NCBI RefSeq assembly: GCF_025351285.1
Contig: NZ_JANXWG010000034.1
Location: 1 to 54,802, forward strand
Reading direction: 5' to 3'
DNA length: 54,802 nt
From: Novosphingobium sp.
Lineage (GTDB): Bacteria > Pseudomonadota > Alphaproteobacteria > Sphingomonadales > Sphingomonadaceae
A program made the position numbers and the translations under genes. Below, one piece after another: positions 41,913 to 50,519 of this stretch. The first letter of the stretch is position 1. Each line of letters opens with the position of its first letter. Under the pieces are notes generated by a model that ran no database searches, was not told where the DNA came from, and saw only the letters and a program-made list of their open reading frames with translations.

Positions 41913-42745
41913 CGATCATCGCCTTTATCGGCAGCGTTTTCTCGCCGTATTACAAGCTTAGCGGTCGGCAGAGGCCCGAAAATCACTGCGCGATCAACGT
42001 CTCGCTCAACGGCCCGCGTGGGAGTGCCTGGGCGATGACCGAGCGCGGCGCTGCACGGGTCGATCGTTCGGCCGATCATTTCAGCGTCGGGCCGAGCGGC
42101 TTGAGCTGGGATGGCGATACGCTGGTGATCGACATCGCCGAAATCTCGGCGCCGCTGCCTTACAAAGTGCGCGGCACGGTGCGGGTGCGGCCCGAGATGA
42201 TCGGCACGACCGCGTTTGCGCTCGATCCGGCGCGGCGGCATCGCTGGCACCCGGTGGCACCGCGCGCGCATGTCGAAGTGGAGATGTCGCATCCGGGCGT
42301 ACGCTGGTCGGGATCGGGCTATTTCGATTCGAACTTCGGCGATGAGCCATTGGAGGATGGATTTGACGATTGGCACTGGTCGCGCGCGCATATGAAGAAC
42401 GATGTGGCGGTGCTGTATGAAGGGCGCCGCCGCGATGGCACGCCGTTCGACCTCGCGGTCAAGCTCGATCGGCAGGGGCGTTGGCACGATGTGGTGCAGC
42501 CCGCAAAAGCTAGGCTGCCGCGCACCGGCTGGCTGGTCAAACGCGCGACGCGGGCCGACGAGGGATCGACCCCGCGCGTAATCAAGACCTGGATCGATGC
42601 GCCGTTCTATGCGCGATCGAAGCTGGCGACGCGGCTGTTCGGCGAGGATGTCGAGGCGGTGCACGAAAGCCTGTCGCTCGCGCGTTTCCGCTCACCGATC
42701 GTCCAGTCGATGCTCCCCTACCGGATGCCGCGCGCCTTCTGGTGA
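41798..42745 (+). CDS. crtC: Hydroxyneurosporene/carotenoid 1,2-hydratase
   Basis: Adds water across the 1,2 double bond of neurosporene/lycopene-type carotenoids. Conserved parts are SGYAWWYIDATSDAKGPDGG, LTIIAFIGSVFSPYY, GLSWDGDTLVIDIAE and GYFDSNFGDEPLEDGFDDWHW. The start is uncertain: the only plausible in-frame codon I see before the conserved block is TTG 41798 (315 residues), and it lacks a clear Shine-Dalgarno. Translation may depend on crtD, which it overlaps by about 115 bp. Its 3' end overlaps a convergent small gene by 54 bp. Confidence 0.88.
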   Translation: MPAAGPRFDVAVAPSGYAWWYIDATSDAKGPDGGQYGLTIIAFIGSVFSPYYKLSGRQRPENHCAINVSLNGPRGSAWAMTERGAARVDRSADHFSVGPSGLSWDGDTLVIDIAEISAPLPYKVRGTVRVRPEMIGTTAFALDPARRHRWHPVAPRAHVEVEMSHPGVRWSGSGYFDSNFGDEPLEDGFDDWHWSRAHMKNDVAVLYEGRRRDGTPFDLAVKLDRQGRWHDVVQPAKARLPRTGWLVKRATRADEGSTPRVIKTWIDAPFYARSKLATRLFGEDVEAVHESLSLARFRSPIVQSMLPYRMPRAFW

Positions 42746-42877
42746 TGGCGCGGCATCCTTCGCGGCCTTATCCTTGGCAATCTCGCGGTTGACCGAGATG
42801 AGCTGCCACACCGCAAAGCCGAGCGCGGGCACGCCGCAGATCGCCATGTCGAACAAGCTGAAGTACGACGAATTCAT
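42692..42877 (-). CDS. Small membrane protein of the bchIDO operon (61 aa)
   Basis: Unnamed 61-residue protein with one N-terminal hydrophobic helix (LFDMAICGVPALGFAVWQLI) and a polar, basic tail (SVNREIAKDKAAKDAAPSPE). A perfect GGAGG sits 7 nt before ATG 42877. The ATG overlaps the bchO stop (ATGA), so it is translated with bchO. The last 54 bp run antisense to the crtC 3' end. The start signals make it a convincing gene; I infer a small accessory role in BChl synthesis from context only. Confidence 0.78.
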   Translation of the reverse strand: MNSSYFSLFDMAICGVPALGFAVWQLISVNREIAKDKAAKDAAPSPEGARHPVGEHRLDDR

Positions 42878-43761
42878 CGGGAAACCTCCGCAGCAAATTC
42901 CGTGATGAGCGCAGCAATGTCGCCCGATTTCTCCTCGTGCGCAAGATGGCCGAGACCGGGCAGCGCGATCAGCCGTGCGTTGGCAACCATCGCGGCAGCC
43001 TCGCGCGCGTTCGATAGCGGAATCGCGGCGTCGGCCTCGCCGTGGATCATCAGCAGCGGGACGGACAAGCGCGGCAGTTCGCGCTTGAGTGCGGGCAAGT
43101 CCCAATCGGCCATCATCGTGATCGCGCCCGAGCAATGGCCGGATGTTGCGAACAGCTTCTGGTAGCAGTCGATGCCTGCCGCATCGATCCGTGAACCCGT
43201 GCTGCGCGCCAGGAACCGCCCGGTCTCGCCCCGAATGCGGCCGAGTCGCGCGAACAGATGCGGCGCCAGCGGGTTGACGAACAGCAGCCGCGCCAGCGTT
43301 GGAAACAGTTTGGCGGCAAGCCCGGGGAAGGGCAGCAGCGCGGCCGATAGCCCGACGATCGCAGCAGGTTTTGCATGACCGTCGATCACCATGCGGATCG
43401 CGATCGCGGCCCCGGCGGAATGGCCGACGATGAGGGCAGGTTCGAGTGCGAACGCCACCATCAGGTCGCTCACCTCACGCGCCATTGCCGGCATGGCCAG
43501 TCCGTTGGCGGGGCGGCCGCTGGTAAATCCGTGCCCTGGCAAATCGAGCGCAACCACCCTGAACTGCGCGGCAAGCAGGGGCGCCAGATCGCGCCAACTG
43601 TGTGTCGCGGCCCCGGTGCCGTGGAGCAGGAGCACTACGGGCGCACCCTCTGGCCCCATGACCTGTACATGCCAGCGCTGCCGCCCGACATCGACGAAGC
43701 GGCTGCTCGCCCGGTTGGGCCAAGTGCGGCCCTCCACCGTCCAGCTAGGAGCATTTGTCAC
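42874..43761 (-). CDS. bchO: BchO, alpha/beta hydrolase linked to magnesium chelatase
   Basis: Alpha/beta-hydrolase fold protein conserved after bchD; its exact function is not settled, with a role in Mg-chelatase activity suggested. VLLLHGTGAATHSWRDL forms the oxyanion region, VGHSAGAAIAIRM holds the nucleophile serine, LMIHGEADAAIPL and GLGHLAHEE the acid and histidine. It is 295 residues. It overlaps bchD by 4 bp. Confidence 0.93.
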   Translation of the reverse strand: MTNAPSWTVEGRTWPNRASSRFVDVGRQRWHVQVMGPEGAPVVLLLHGTGAATHSWRDLAPLLAAQFRVVALDLPGHGFTSGRPANGLAMPAMAREVSDLMVAFALEPALIVGHSAGAAIAIRMVIDGHAKPAAIVGLSAALLPFPGLAAKLFPTLARLLFVNPLAPHLFARLGRIRGETGRFLARSTGSRIDAAGIDCYQKLFATSGHCSGAITMMADWDLPALKRELPRLSVPLLMIHGEADAAIPLSNAREAAAMVANARLIALPGLGHLAHEEKSGDIAALITEFAAEVSR

Positions 43762-45485
43762 GCCTGCTGCGCCTGCCGGATCGCGGTGTGCATGGCGGCT
43801 GAATCGGCGCGCGGCAGTGGCAGGTAGCGTGCGCGCATGGCGGCGGCGAGCGCTGCACCTTCGGGCCGGGGGCGTGCCGAGATATCCACGAAGGCAGCGC
43901 CGATACCGGCCGCGGCGATGGCCTTTGCAGCGGCGATTGCATCGGCCTCGGCGTTGATACGCACGGCACGGCCATCGGCGGCGATGTTGGCTCGACCGTC
44001 GGTGAGGATCACCAGGAACGGCGTGCGGCCACGTGCGCGCGCCGCTTCGGCCAGGTCGCGCGCGGCGTTGAGGCCGGCGGCGAGCGGCGTTCCTCCACCA
44101 CCGGGCAATTGTGCGAGCATCTTCCGCGCGCGAGCGAGCGAGCGCGTGGGCGGCAGCAGCAGTTCGGCAGCGATGCCGCGGAACGCCACCAGCGCGACCG
44201 ACGCGCGCTTCACGTAGGCTTCGGCAAGCAGAAGTTCGACCGCGCCTTTCGCCTCGGCCAGCCGCGCCAGCGCCGATGATCCCGAGGCATCGACCGCGAA
44301 AATCGTCACGACTTCGGCGCGGGTTTCGAACCGGCGGACGCGAAGATCGTCGCGCCGGATGGCGATGCGGCCATCGGCGTTACGCAACTTCTGCCACGGC
44401 GCGGCAGCGCGTAGCGTGTCGATCAGGCTCAGCCGCCGGCCGCCACCCGGTACGCCTGCCACGGTGCCCTTGGGCCGGCCACGCGCCCCCGATTTGCGCC
44501 GCTCGCCGGCGCCGCGCGCATCGGCAGTGCGCGCACGTCGGCCACCGCCTTCGGCAATCCGCGCCAGCACATCGCGCGGGATCGCCGCCATCGCTGCGGC
44601 GAGAACGATGTCCTGCACCGGGTCGGGCACACCCCCGTTTTCTTCGTCGCCGTCCTGGTTTTCGGTATCGGGGGGAGGGGGCGGCGTATCGTGTTCGGGC
44701 TCGTCCGCCGCCGTGGCCGGCACGCGCGTTGCGCGCGGCGCCAGCACCAGCCGGGCGGCGAACGCGACGTCCTCGCTTGTGATAGCCTCGCGCCCGGCAA
44801 GTTTCGCCCGGCCCCGCGCGGCCCGAAGTGCGAACAATGGTGCACGCGCCGAGTCGATGCCGAGCGCGGCGGCGGTGGCTGCGAGCGCGGTCAGCACATC
44901 GTGCAACGGCAGCGGGTCACCTTGTGGCGTATCGGCGTCGTCCAACGCGGCGGAATCGCGATAGCCGTGCGGCAACTGCGATAAGTCGATCGAAAATGCC
45001 ATCCGCTCGACCAGCCCCGCCGCTGGCCGCTCGTCGGGTTCGACCCCATCATCGAGCGCCACGATCACGAACCGCGCAGCCCCGCGCAACGCCATTCCAT
45101 CGCGTTCGACCACCAGTTCGCCGGTGTCCATCACCGCCGCAATCCGGCCGGCGACAGCATCGGATAGCCGTTCGGCCATCGGCACGATCACCAACCCGCC
45201 ATCGGCCTCGGCAAGCAGGCCGATCCGCGAAACCGCCTCGCCGCGCGACAGCGTAGCGGTCAGGTCGATCCCGCCGAGCAGCCTCTCGTCATCGATGTGC
45301 GATGGGATGCGGCGAACCGGCGCGCCCGGCGGCAAATGTTCGCGCAGTTCGCTGATCACGGCATCGCGCAAATCCCAGCCGCCGCGCAGGATCAGACCGC
45401 CCAGCCCCGGATCGGCCGCGCACAGCCGGGCTGCAATCAGGGCATCGCTAAAGGGATCTGGTATACCGGCGCCGGGCGCGCTCAA
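43758..45485 (-). CDS. bchD: Magnesium chelatase subunit D
   Basis: AAA-like subunit forming the I-D motor of magnesium chelatase. It has a degenerate AAA N-terminal part, an acidic proline-rich linker (DEPEHDTPPPPPDTE), and a C-terminal von Willebrand A domain with MIDAS motif FAVDASGSSAL. It is 575 residues. The start TTG at 45485 overlaps the bchI stop as TTGA and has GAGGAA about 9 nt upstream; no better start is seen. Confidence 0.95.
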   Translation of the reverse strand: MSAPGAGIPDPFSDALIAARLCAADPGLGGLILRGGWDLRDAVISELREHLPPGAPVRRIPSHIDDERLLGGIDLTATLSRGEAVSRIGLLAEADGGLVIVPMAERLSDAVAGRIAAVMDTGELVVERDGMALRGAARFVIVALDDGVEPDERPAAGLVERMAFSIDLSQLPHGYRDSAALDDADTPQGDPLPLHDVLTALAATAAALGIDSARAPLFALRAARGRAKLAGREAITSEDVAFAARLVLAPRATRVPATAADEPEHDTPPPPPDTENQDGDEENGGVPDPVQDIVLAAAMAAIPRDVLARIAEGGGRRARTADARGAGERRKSGARGRPKGTVAGVPGGGRRLSLIDTLRAAAPWQKLRNADGRIAIRRDDLRVRRFETRAEVVTIFAVDASGSSALARLAEAKGAVELLLAEAYVKRASVALVAFRGIAAELLLPPTRSLARARKMLAQLPGGGGTPLAAGLNAARDLAEAARARGRTPFLVILTDGRANIAADGRAVRINAEADAIAAAKAIAAAGIGAAFVDISARPRPEGAALAAAMRARYLPLPRADSAAMHTAIRQAQQA

Positions 45486-46471
45486 GACACCAGTTCCTCC
45501 GCGAGTTCCTCCAGCGCGCGCTCGATCCGCACGGTCGAGCCGGTTTCATCGAGCACGTTGCGGCGCAAGCGGTGGCGCAGGGCCATCGGCGCGACGGTGC
45601 GGATATGCCTGGCCGTGACCACGTCCGCGCCATCGAGCGCGGCCAGCGCACGCCCCGATCGCATCAGCGTAAGCTCGCCGCGCAACCCGTCGGCGCCCAT
45701 CGCGATGCACAGCCGCGAAGCCAGCACCAGCACGTCATCGGGCACCACCACGTCCGCCAGCGCCGCGCGGCCGCGCGCGATCTGCTTCAGCGTCTTGCGT
45801 TCGGCCTTGCGCCAGGTTTCGGCAAAGCTCTCGGGCGTGCGCTCGAACGCGTCGCAGCGCTTGAGGATCTCGACGCGCTGCTTCAGGTCCTGCGGCGTGC
45901 GCACTTCGACCGACAGCCCGAAGCGGTCGAGCAATTGCGGGCGCAGTTCGCCCTCCTCGGGATTGCCGCTGCCGACCAGCACGAACTTGGCCGGATGCCG
46001 CACGCTCAACCCCTCGCGCTCGACCACGTTTTCGCCCGATGCGGCCACGTCGAGCAGTAGATCGACGATATGGTCCTCGAGCAGGTTGACCTCGTCGATG
46101 TACAGGAAACCGCCATGTGCGCGTGCCAGCAGCCCGGGCTCGAACGCCTTGACCCCGGCGCTGAGTGCGCGTTCGAGATCTAGCGCGCCGACCACGCGAT
46201 CCTCGGTTGCGCCCAGCGGCAGATCCACGAACGGCACGGGCATCGTCGCGCCGGGTTTGCCTTGCGGCGGGCTGCCGTCCTGATAGCCGCCTTGCGAAAC
46301 AGGGATCGGCGGCAGCAACGCCGCCAGCGCGCGCACCGCGGTCGATTTGCCGGTGCCGCGATCGCCGAACACCATCACCCCGCCGATCCGCGCATCGACC
46401 GCGGCGATCAGCAGCGCGCGTTTCATCTCGTCCTGGCCGACGATTGCGGAAAATGGGAAGGACACACGCAT
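45482..46471 (-). CDS. bchI: Magnesium chelatase subunit I
   Basis: AAA+ ATPase of magnesium chelatase. Walker A VFGDRGTGKST (about residues 34-44), Walker B GGFLYIDEVNLLEDH, sensor region VLVGSGNPEEGELRPQLLDR. Start ATG 46471 (MRVSFPFSAIVGQDE) gives 329 residues; upstream codons in the same frame overlap the divergent tspO and are not coding. A perfect PpsR operator lies 9-26 bp before the start. Confidence 0.97.
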   Translation of the reverse strand: MRVSFPFSAIVGQDEMKRALLIAAVDARIGGVMVFGDRGTGKSTAVRALAALLPPIPVSQGGYQDGSPPQGKPGATMPVPFVDLPLGATEDRVVGALDLERALSAGVKAFEPGLLARAHGGFLYIDEVNLLEDHIVDLLLDVAASGENVVEREGLSVRHPAKFVLVGSGNPEEGELRPQLLDRFGLSVEVRTPQDLKQRVEILKRCDAFERTPESFAETWRKAERKTLKQIARGRAALADVVVPDDVLVLASRLCIAMGADGLRGELTLMRSGRALAALDGADVVTARHIRTVAPMALRHRLRRNVLDETGSTVRIERALEELAEELVS

Positions 46472-46479
46472 GGCGGGTG

Positions 46480-46497
46480 TGTAACACGCGCTGGACA
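46480..46497. promoter_or_regulatory. PpsR operator between bchI and second tspO
   Basis: TGTAACACGCGCTGGACA, perfect TGT-N12-ACA. It sits in the 49-bp divergent gap, so it may repress both the bchI-D-O operon and the tspO copy. Confidence 0.83.
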
Positions 46498-46520
46498 CTC
46501 CGCAAGATGGGCTTAGCAAG

Positions 46521-46991
46521 ATGTCGGTACCGATTATAGTAGCCGTGGGTGTCGCGGTGGCCCTCGGCGGCTTCGGTGGGCTGATGACGCCGATCGGGCC
46601 GTGGTATGCCAATCTGCGCAAGCCGCGGTTGCAGCCACCCAACTGGCTGTTCGGTCCGGCCTGGACGGTGATCCTGGGCCTTGCCGCGTGGTCGGCGGTG
46701 ATCGCCTGGAACGCCGCATCCGATCCGGCGGCGCGGACGAGCGTGATCATCCTGTTCGCCACCAACGCGGTGTTTCATGCGCTGTGGAGCCCGCTGTTTT
46801 TCCGCGCTCGCCGGCCCGATTGGGCGCTGATCGAGGTGGTGTTCCTGTGGGGCTCGCTGGTGGCGCTGGTGGCGGGCTTGTGGCCGATCTCGCATCAGGC
46901 GAGCCTGCTGATCGTGCCTTACCTCGCGTGGGTCAGCTTTGCGGCCTGGCTCAATTCGGCGATCGTGCGGCTGAACAAGCCGTTCGCCTGA
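46521..46991 (+). CDS. tspO: TspO/MBR family protein (copy 2)
   Basis: Second TspO homologue of the window. MTPIGPWYANLRKPRLQPPNWLFGPAW is the family N-terminal signature, NAVFHALWSPLFF and LLIVPYLAWVSFAAWLNSAI complete the fold. It is 156 residues. It differs clearly from copy 1 (7152-7634), so the two are old paralogues, not a recent duplication. Its own promoter region contains a PpsR operator, which would make it respond to the same signal as Mg-chelatase. Confidence 0.93.
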   Translation: MSVPIIVAVGVAVALGGFGGLMTPIGPWYANLRKPRLQPPNWLFGPAWTVILGLAAWSAVIAWNAASDPAARTSVIILFATNAVFHALWSPLFFRARRPDWALIEVVFLWGSLVALVAGLWPISHQASLLIVPYLAWVSFAAWLNSAIVRLNKPFA

Positions 46992-46993
46992 AC

Positions 46994-47743
46994 CTATTTC
47001 GGCTCAGGAAACTTGCCCAACCCGGCATCGGTGCCCATCATGCGATCCCACAGCCGGAAATAGAGCCCGTAATTGCAATTGTACTTGTCGTGGTGAAGCT
47101 GGTGGTGCGTCGCGGTGATGATCCAGCGGCCGGACGCACCATTGACGAAGGCGCGCGGGAACAGTTCCCACCCCATGTGATTGGTCACGCCCATCACCGT
47201 CATCACCGACAGCAACGCGATCAGCACGCCCACGTGGATCGGCAACAGCAGCGTCAGCGCCGGGATGATCAACGCGCCGCTCAGCGCTTCCCACGGGTGA
47301 AAGCTCATCGCTGCCCACGCGGTCGGCGGACGGCTGGCATGATGAACCGCATGCGCCGCGCGGAACCATGCGGGGCGGTGGAGCAGGCGGTGCGTCCAGT
47401 AGAACCACGTATCGTGCAGCAGCAGGCACAGCACGAACGACAGCGGCAGCCACCACAGCGGCCATTCGTGGACATTCTCGTAAAGCCGCGTCCATCCGCG
47501 TGCGCGCCAGCCCCAGGCAACGATGCCAGCCGGGATGCCATACACAGCGGCGCTGGCCAGCGACCATGCGATCTCGCGGCGAACCTGGCCGCCCAGCCGT
47601 GCATGAAGCCCCGGCATCCGGCGCTCGCTCGCCCAGGCAAAAGCGCCGCTGCTCAACAGATAGCGCACTGCGACGATCGCCGACATGGCTAGCGCGCTGC
47701 CCAGCACGGCCGGCCACGGAAATGAAACTGCACCAAGAGGCAT
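46994..47743 (-). CDS. Fatty acid hydroxylase/sterol desaturase family membrane protein
   Basis: Integral di-iron enzyme with the full set of histidine boxes: HDTWFYWTHRLLHRP, HAVHHASRPP and TATHHQLHHDKYNCN. The true N terminus is ATG 47743 (MPLGAVSFPWPA), giving 249 residues; the frame is open for another kilobase over crtY but that is shadow. It lies between tspO and crtY, divergent from crtY. A carotenoid ring hydroxylase, perhaps at C2 (CrtG type), is a reasonable guess from position; a lipid or hopanoid substrate is the alternative. Confidence 0.85.
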   Translation of the reverse strand: MPLGAVSFPWPAVLGSALAMSAIVAVRYLLSSGAFAWASERRMPGLHARLGGQVRREIAWSLASAAVYGIPAGIVAWGWRARGWTRLYENVHEWPLWWLPLSFVLCLLLHDTWFYWTHRLLHRPAWFRAAHAVHHASRPPTAWAAMSFHPWEALSGALIIPALTLLLPIHVGVLIALLSVMTVMGVTNHMGWELFPRAFVNGASGRWIITATHHQLHHDKYNCNYGLYFRLWDRMMGTDAGLGKFPEPK

Positions 47744-47776
47744 GGCTTGGATTAGCAGCCCGGCAGCACTAAGACC

Positions 47777-48952
47777 ATGGCAATGCAAGAGTCCGTAAAT
47801 CAAGATCCGCTGATCATCGTCGGAGGCGGGCTGGCCGGATCGCTCGCCGCGCTGGTGCTGTCGCGGCGGCAGCCCGATCGTCCGCTGCTGCTGCTCGAAG
47901 CGGGCAGCGTGTTCGGCGGCAACCATACCTGGTCGTTCTTCGATAGCGACATCCCGCCCGGCGGGGAGGAATGGGTGCGCGCGTTGGAGCCAAGGGTCTG
48001 GCCACGTTATCAGGTCGCCTTCCCAGGGCATGAGCGAATGATCGAACATCGGTACAACGCGGTCGCTTCGCCCCGGCTCGATGCACTGGTGCGCGAACGC
48101 CTGCCGCGCGATCAATGGCGCTGCGATTGCATGGTGGCACGGATCGAGCCCCAGCGTGTGGTGCTGGACAGCGGCGATGCAATCAGCGCCTGCGCGGTGA
48201 TCGATGCGCGTGGGCCGGATGGACCCATGCCCGGGCTGGAACTGGGCTGGCAGAAATTCGTCGGGATCGAATTCGCGGCGAAAGTGCTGGACCCGGAATG
48301 CGTCACGATCATGGATGCCAGCGTACCGCAAATCGATGGCTATCGGTTCGTCTATACCCTGCCGCTGGCCGCCGATCGCGTGCTGGTGGAGGACACCTAT
48401 TACAGCGACAAGCCGGTGCTCGATGTCGAGCAGGTTTCGACCCGGGTGCGCGCCGCGGCGCTGGCCCAAGGTATCGACGCGCCCGAAATCCGGCGCGAAA
48501 CCGGCGTGCTGCCGATCTGCATCGGCGGTGATCCCGATGTGTTCTGGCCGGCGGACGATCCGGTGGCGCGGCTGGGAATCAAGGGCGGGTTCTTCCAGGC
48601 CACCACCGGCTATTCGTTCGCGCTGGCACTGCGCACCGCGCTGGAACTGGCGCAATGCGATGACTTTTCGGCGCCCGCGCTGGCGGCGTGGAGCCGGCAG
48701 CAATTCATCTCGCACTGGCAGCAATCGGCCTACTATCGCCTGCTCAACAGCATGATTTTCCACGCTGCGGCACCGCACGAACGCTATCGCATTTTCGAGC
48801 GGTTTTATCGCTTGTCCGAACCGCTGATCGCGCGGTTTTACAGTGGTGATCTGACGATGTTCGACAAGGCGCGCATTCTCACCGGCAAGCCACCGGTGCC
48901 GATCGGCGCGGCATTGCGCTCGCTGCGCTATTCGGCGACGGGTCTGCGATGA
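47777..48952 (+). CDS. crtY: Lycopene beta-cyclase
   Basis: Converts lycopene to beta-carotene, precursor of ring carotenoids and retinal. LIIVGGGLAGSLAALVLSRR is the nucleotide-binding start; GGNHTWSFFDSDIP and YRFVYTLPLAADRVLVEDTYYSD are hallmarks of CrtY. It is 391 residues. ATG 47777 has a second ATG two codons later. The end overlaps crtB (ATGA). Confidence 0.96.
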   Translation: MAMQESVNQDPLIIVGGGLAGSLAALVLSRRQPDRPLLLLEAGSVFGGNHTWSFFDSDIPPGGEEWVRALEPRVWPRYQVAFPGHERMIEHRYNAVASPRLDALVRERLPRDQWRCDCMVARIEPQRVVLDSGDAISACAVIDARGPDGPMPGLELGWQKFVGIEFAAKVLDPECVTIMDASVPQIDGYRFVYTLPLAADRVLVEDTYYSDKPVLDVEQVSTRVRAAALAQGIDAPEIRRETGVLPICIGGDPDVFWPADDPVARLGIKGGFFQATTGYSFALALRTALELAQCDDFSAPALAAWSRQQFISHWQQSAYYRLLNSMIFHAAAPHERYRIFERFYRLSEPLIARFYSGDLTMFDKARILTGKPPVPIGAALRSLRYSATGLR

Positions 48953-49896
48953 TGGCTGAAGGCATCGCGCGGGCCGCGCTGGTGAAGCAGGCCCATGCCA
49001 GCATCACGCAAGGGTCGCACAGCTTCGCGGTGGCGAGCCGGCTGTTCGGGCGCGAAGCGCGTGAGCGGGCGTGGCTGCTTTATTGCTGGTGTCGCGCGGC
49101 CGACGATCTCACCGACGGCCAGGAAGCGGGCCATGCCGGGCGTGCGTCCGAACCGGTGGCAGGCAATCCGCTGGTGCAGCAAGCGCGGCTGGTCGAATTG
49201 ACCCGAACGGCATTGGACGAAGAAGCGACGGTGCCGTTGCCGTTCGCCGCGCTGCGGCAGTTGTCGCGCGAAGTCGATATTCCGCGCCAGTGGATCGACG
49301 ATCTGCTCGAAGGCTTTGCGTTGGATGCGCAAGGCTGGAGTCCGCAATCGACCGATGATTTGTTGCGCTATTGCTATCATGTTGCAGGCTCGGTCGGTCG
49401 GATGATGGCGGTGGTGATGGGCGTCGATCCGGCCGATACCGACACGCTGGACCGCGCCTGCGATCTGGGCATTGCATTCCAGCTTGCCAATATCGCGCGC
49501 GATATCGTGCCCGATGCAGCAACCGGCCGGGTTTATCTGCCGGCGGAGTGGTTGGACGAAGCGAACCTCGGTCCCGAAACGCTCGGACTTGCGGCGAACC
49601 GCGAATCGCTGGCCGGCGTCGCGGGGCGGCTGGTGCATCTGGCGCGTGCTTATCGCGCATCGGCGCGGGTGGGTGCGGCACGGTTGCCGCTGCGTTCGCG
49701 GCTGGCTGTGCTGGCGGCCGAGGCGATCTATGGCGAGATCGGTGAGCGGGTCATCCGCAAGGGCCCGGCGGCGTGGGATACCCGCGTGCGCATCATCGGC
49801 TCGCAGAAACTGGCGCTGCTGGCGGTGGCTGCCGCGCGATCGGCCCGACCGTCACCAGCGGCATCGCGCCACGGGCTATGGACGGCGCCGGTCTAG
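48949..49896 (+). CDS. crtB: Phytoene synthase
   Basis: Condenses two GGPP to phytoene. First aspartate motif WCRAADDLTDGQE; second GIAFQLANIARDIVPDA, with GRVYLPAEWLDEA. It is 315 residues, normal. Start overlaps crtY; the last 21 bp overlap the convergent crtZ. Confidence 0.96.
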   Translation: MMAEGIARAALVKQAHASITQGSHSFAVASRLFGREARERAWLLYCWCRAADDLTDGQEAGHAGRASEPVAGNPLVQQARLVELTRTALDEEATVPLPFAALRQLSREVDIPRQWIDDLLEGFALDAQGWSPQSTDDLLRYCYHVAGSVGRMMAVVMGVDPADTDTLDRACDLGIAFQLANIARDIVPDAATGRVYLPAEWLDEANLGPETLGLAANRESLAGVAGRLVHLARAYRASARVGAARLPLRSRLAVLAAEAIYGEIGERVIRKGPAAWDTRVRIIGSQKLALLAVAAARSARPSPAASRHGLWTAPV

Positions 49897-50379
49897 GACG
49901 GGTGCGCGCAGTTCGCCGTCCTGGCTCTCGCGCAACTGCTGTTTCAACAGGTCGACCGGCGGTGCGTAAAGAAAGCCGAAGCTGACCGTGCCGTGCTTGC
50001 TTTCCACCACATGGTGGATGCGGTGCGCCTGGACGATGCGCTTGAAATAGGCCGAGCGCGGCACGATCCGGTGCGGCAGCCGGCGGTGGACGATCCAGTC
50101 GTGAAAGCCGAAATAGATCGCGCCATAGCCTGCGATCCCGGCGCCGACTGCGGTCACCCCGCTGCCCCAGCCGTAGGCGACGCCAAGGTCGATCAGCACG
50201 ATCGATGGGACTGCGAAGATCACCGCGTAAAGGTCGTTCAGCTCGAACCAGCCGCTCCGCGCGCGGTGGTGGCTGGCGTGAAGAAACCAGCCCGGCCCGT
50301 GCATCACCCAGCGGTGCATGACATAGGCAAAAAGTTCCATGCCCGCGACGGTTGCCAGAAAGATTGCGACTTCACTCAT
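49876..50379 (-). CDS. crtZ: Beta-carotene hydroxylase
   Basis: Membrane di-iron hydroxylase adding 3-OH groups to beta-rings (zeaxanthin). Histidine boxes HRWVMHGPGWFLHASHH, FGFHDWIVHRRLPH and RIVQAHRIHHVVESKHG are all present. It is 167 residues. It is on the opposite strand to crtB and crtE, tail-to-tail with crtB, so it has its own promoter in the 140-bp gap before crtE. Confidence 0.95.
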   Translation of the reverse strand: MSEVAIFLATVAGMELFAYVMHRWVMHGPGWFLHASHHRARSGWFELNDLYAVIFAVPSIVLIDLGVAYGWGSGVTAVGAGIAGYGAIYFGFHDWIVHRRLPHRIVPRSAYFKRIVQAHRIHHVVESKHGTVSFGFLYAPPVDLLKQQLRESQDGELRAPVLDRRRP

Positions 50380-50519
50380 TACTGCCGCCGATTATCGCGC
50401 AGCGCGCCAACAAGCAAACGCCCCTTGGTGCCGGTGGTGCCTGCGCTCTGGCAATCCGGCTTTTGCTGTGGTTTATAGAAGGACATACGCAGGTCGCTCT
50501 CGATACCTCACGGGGAAAT

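Noticed and set aside
47744..48778. Upstream extension of the fatty-acid-hydroxylase frame over crtY
   Set aside because: Antisense to crtY and without recognisable sequence; the conserved protein begins at ATG 47743.
50467..50485. TGT...ACA pair upstream of crtE
   Set aside because: The spacer is 13, not 12 bases, so it does not fit the PpsR palindrome.
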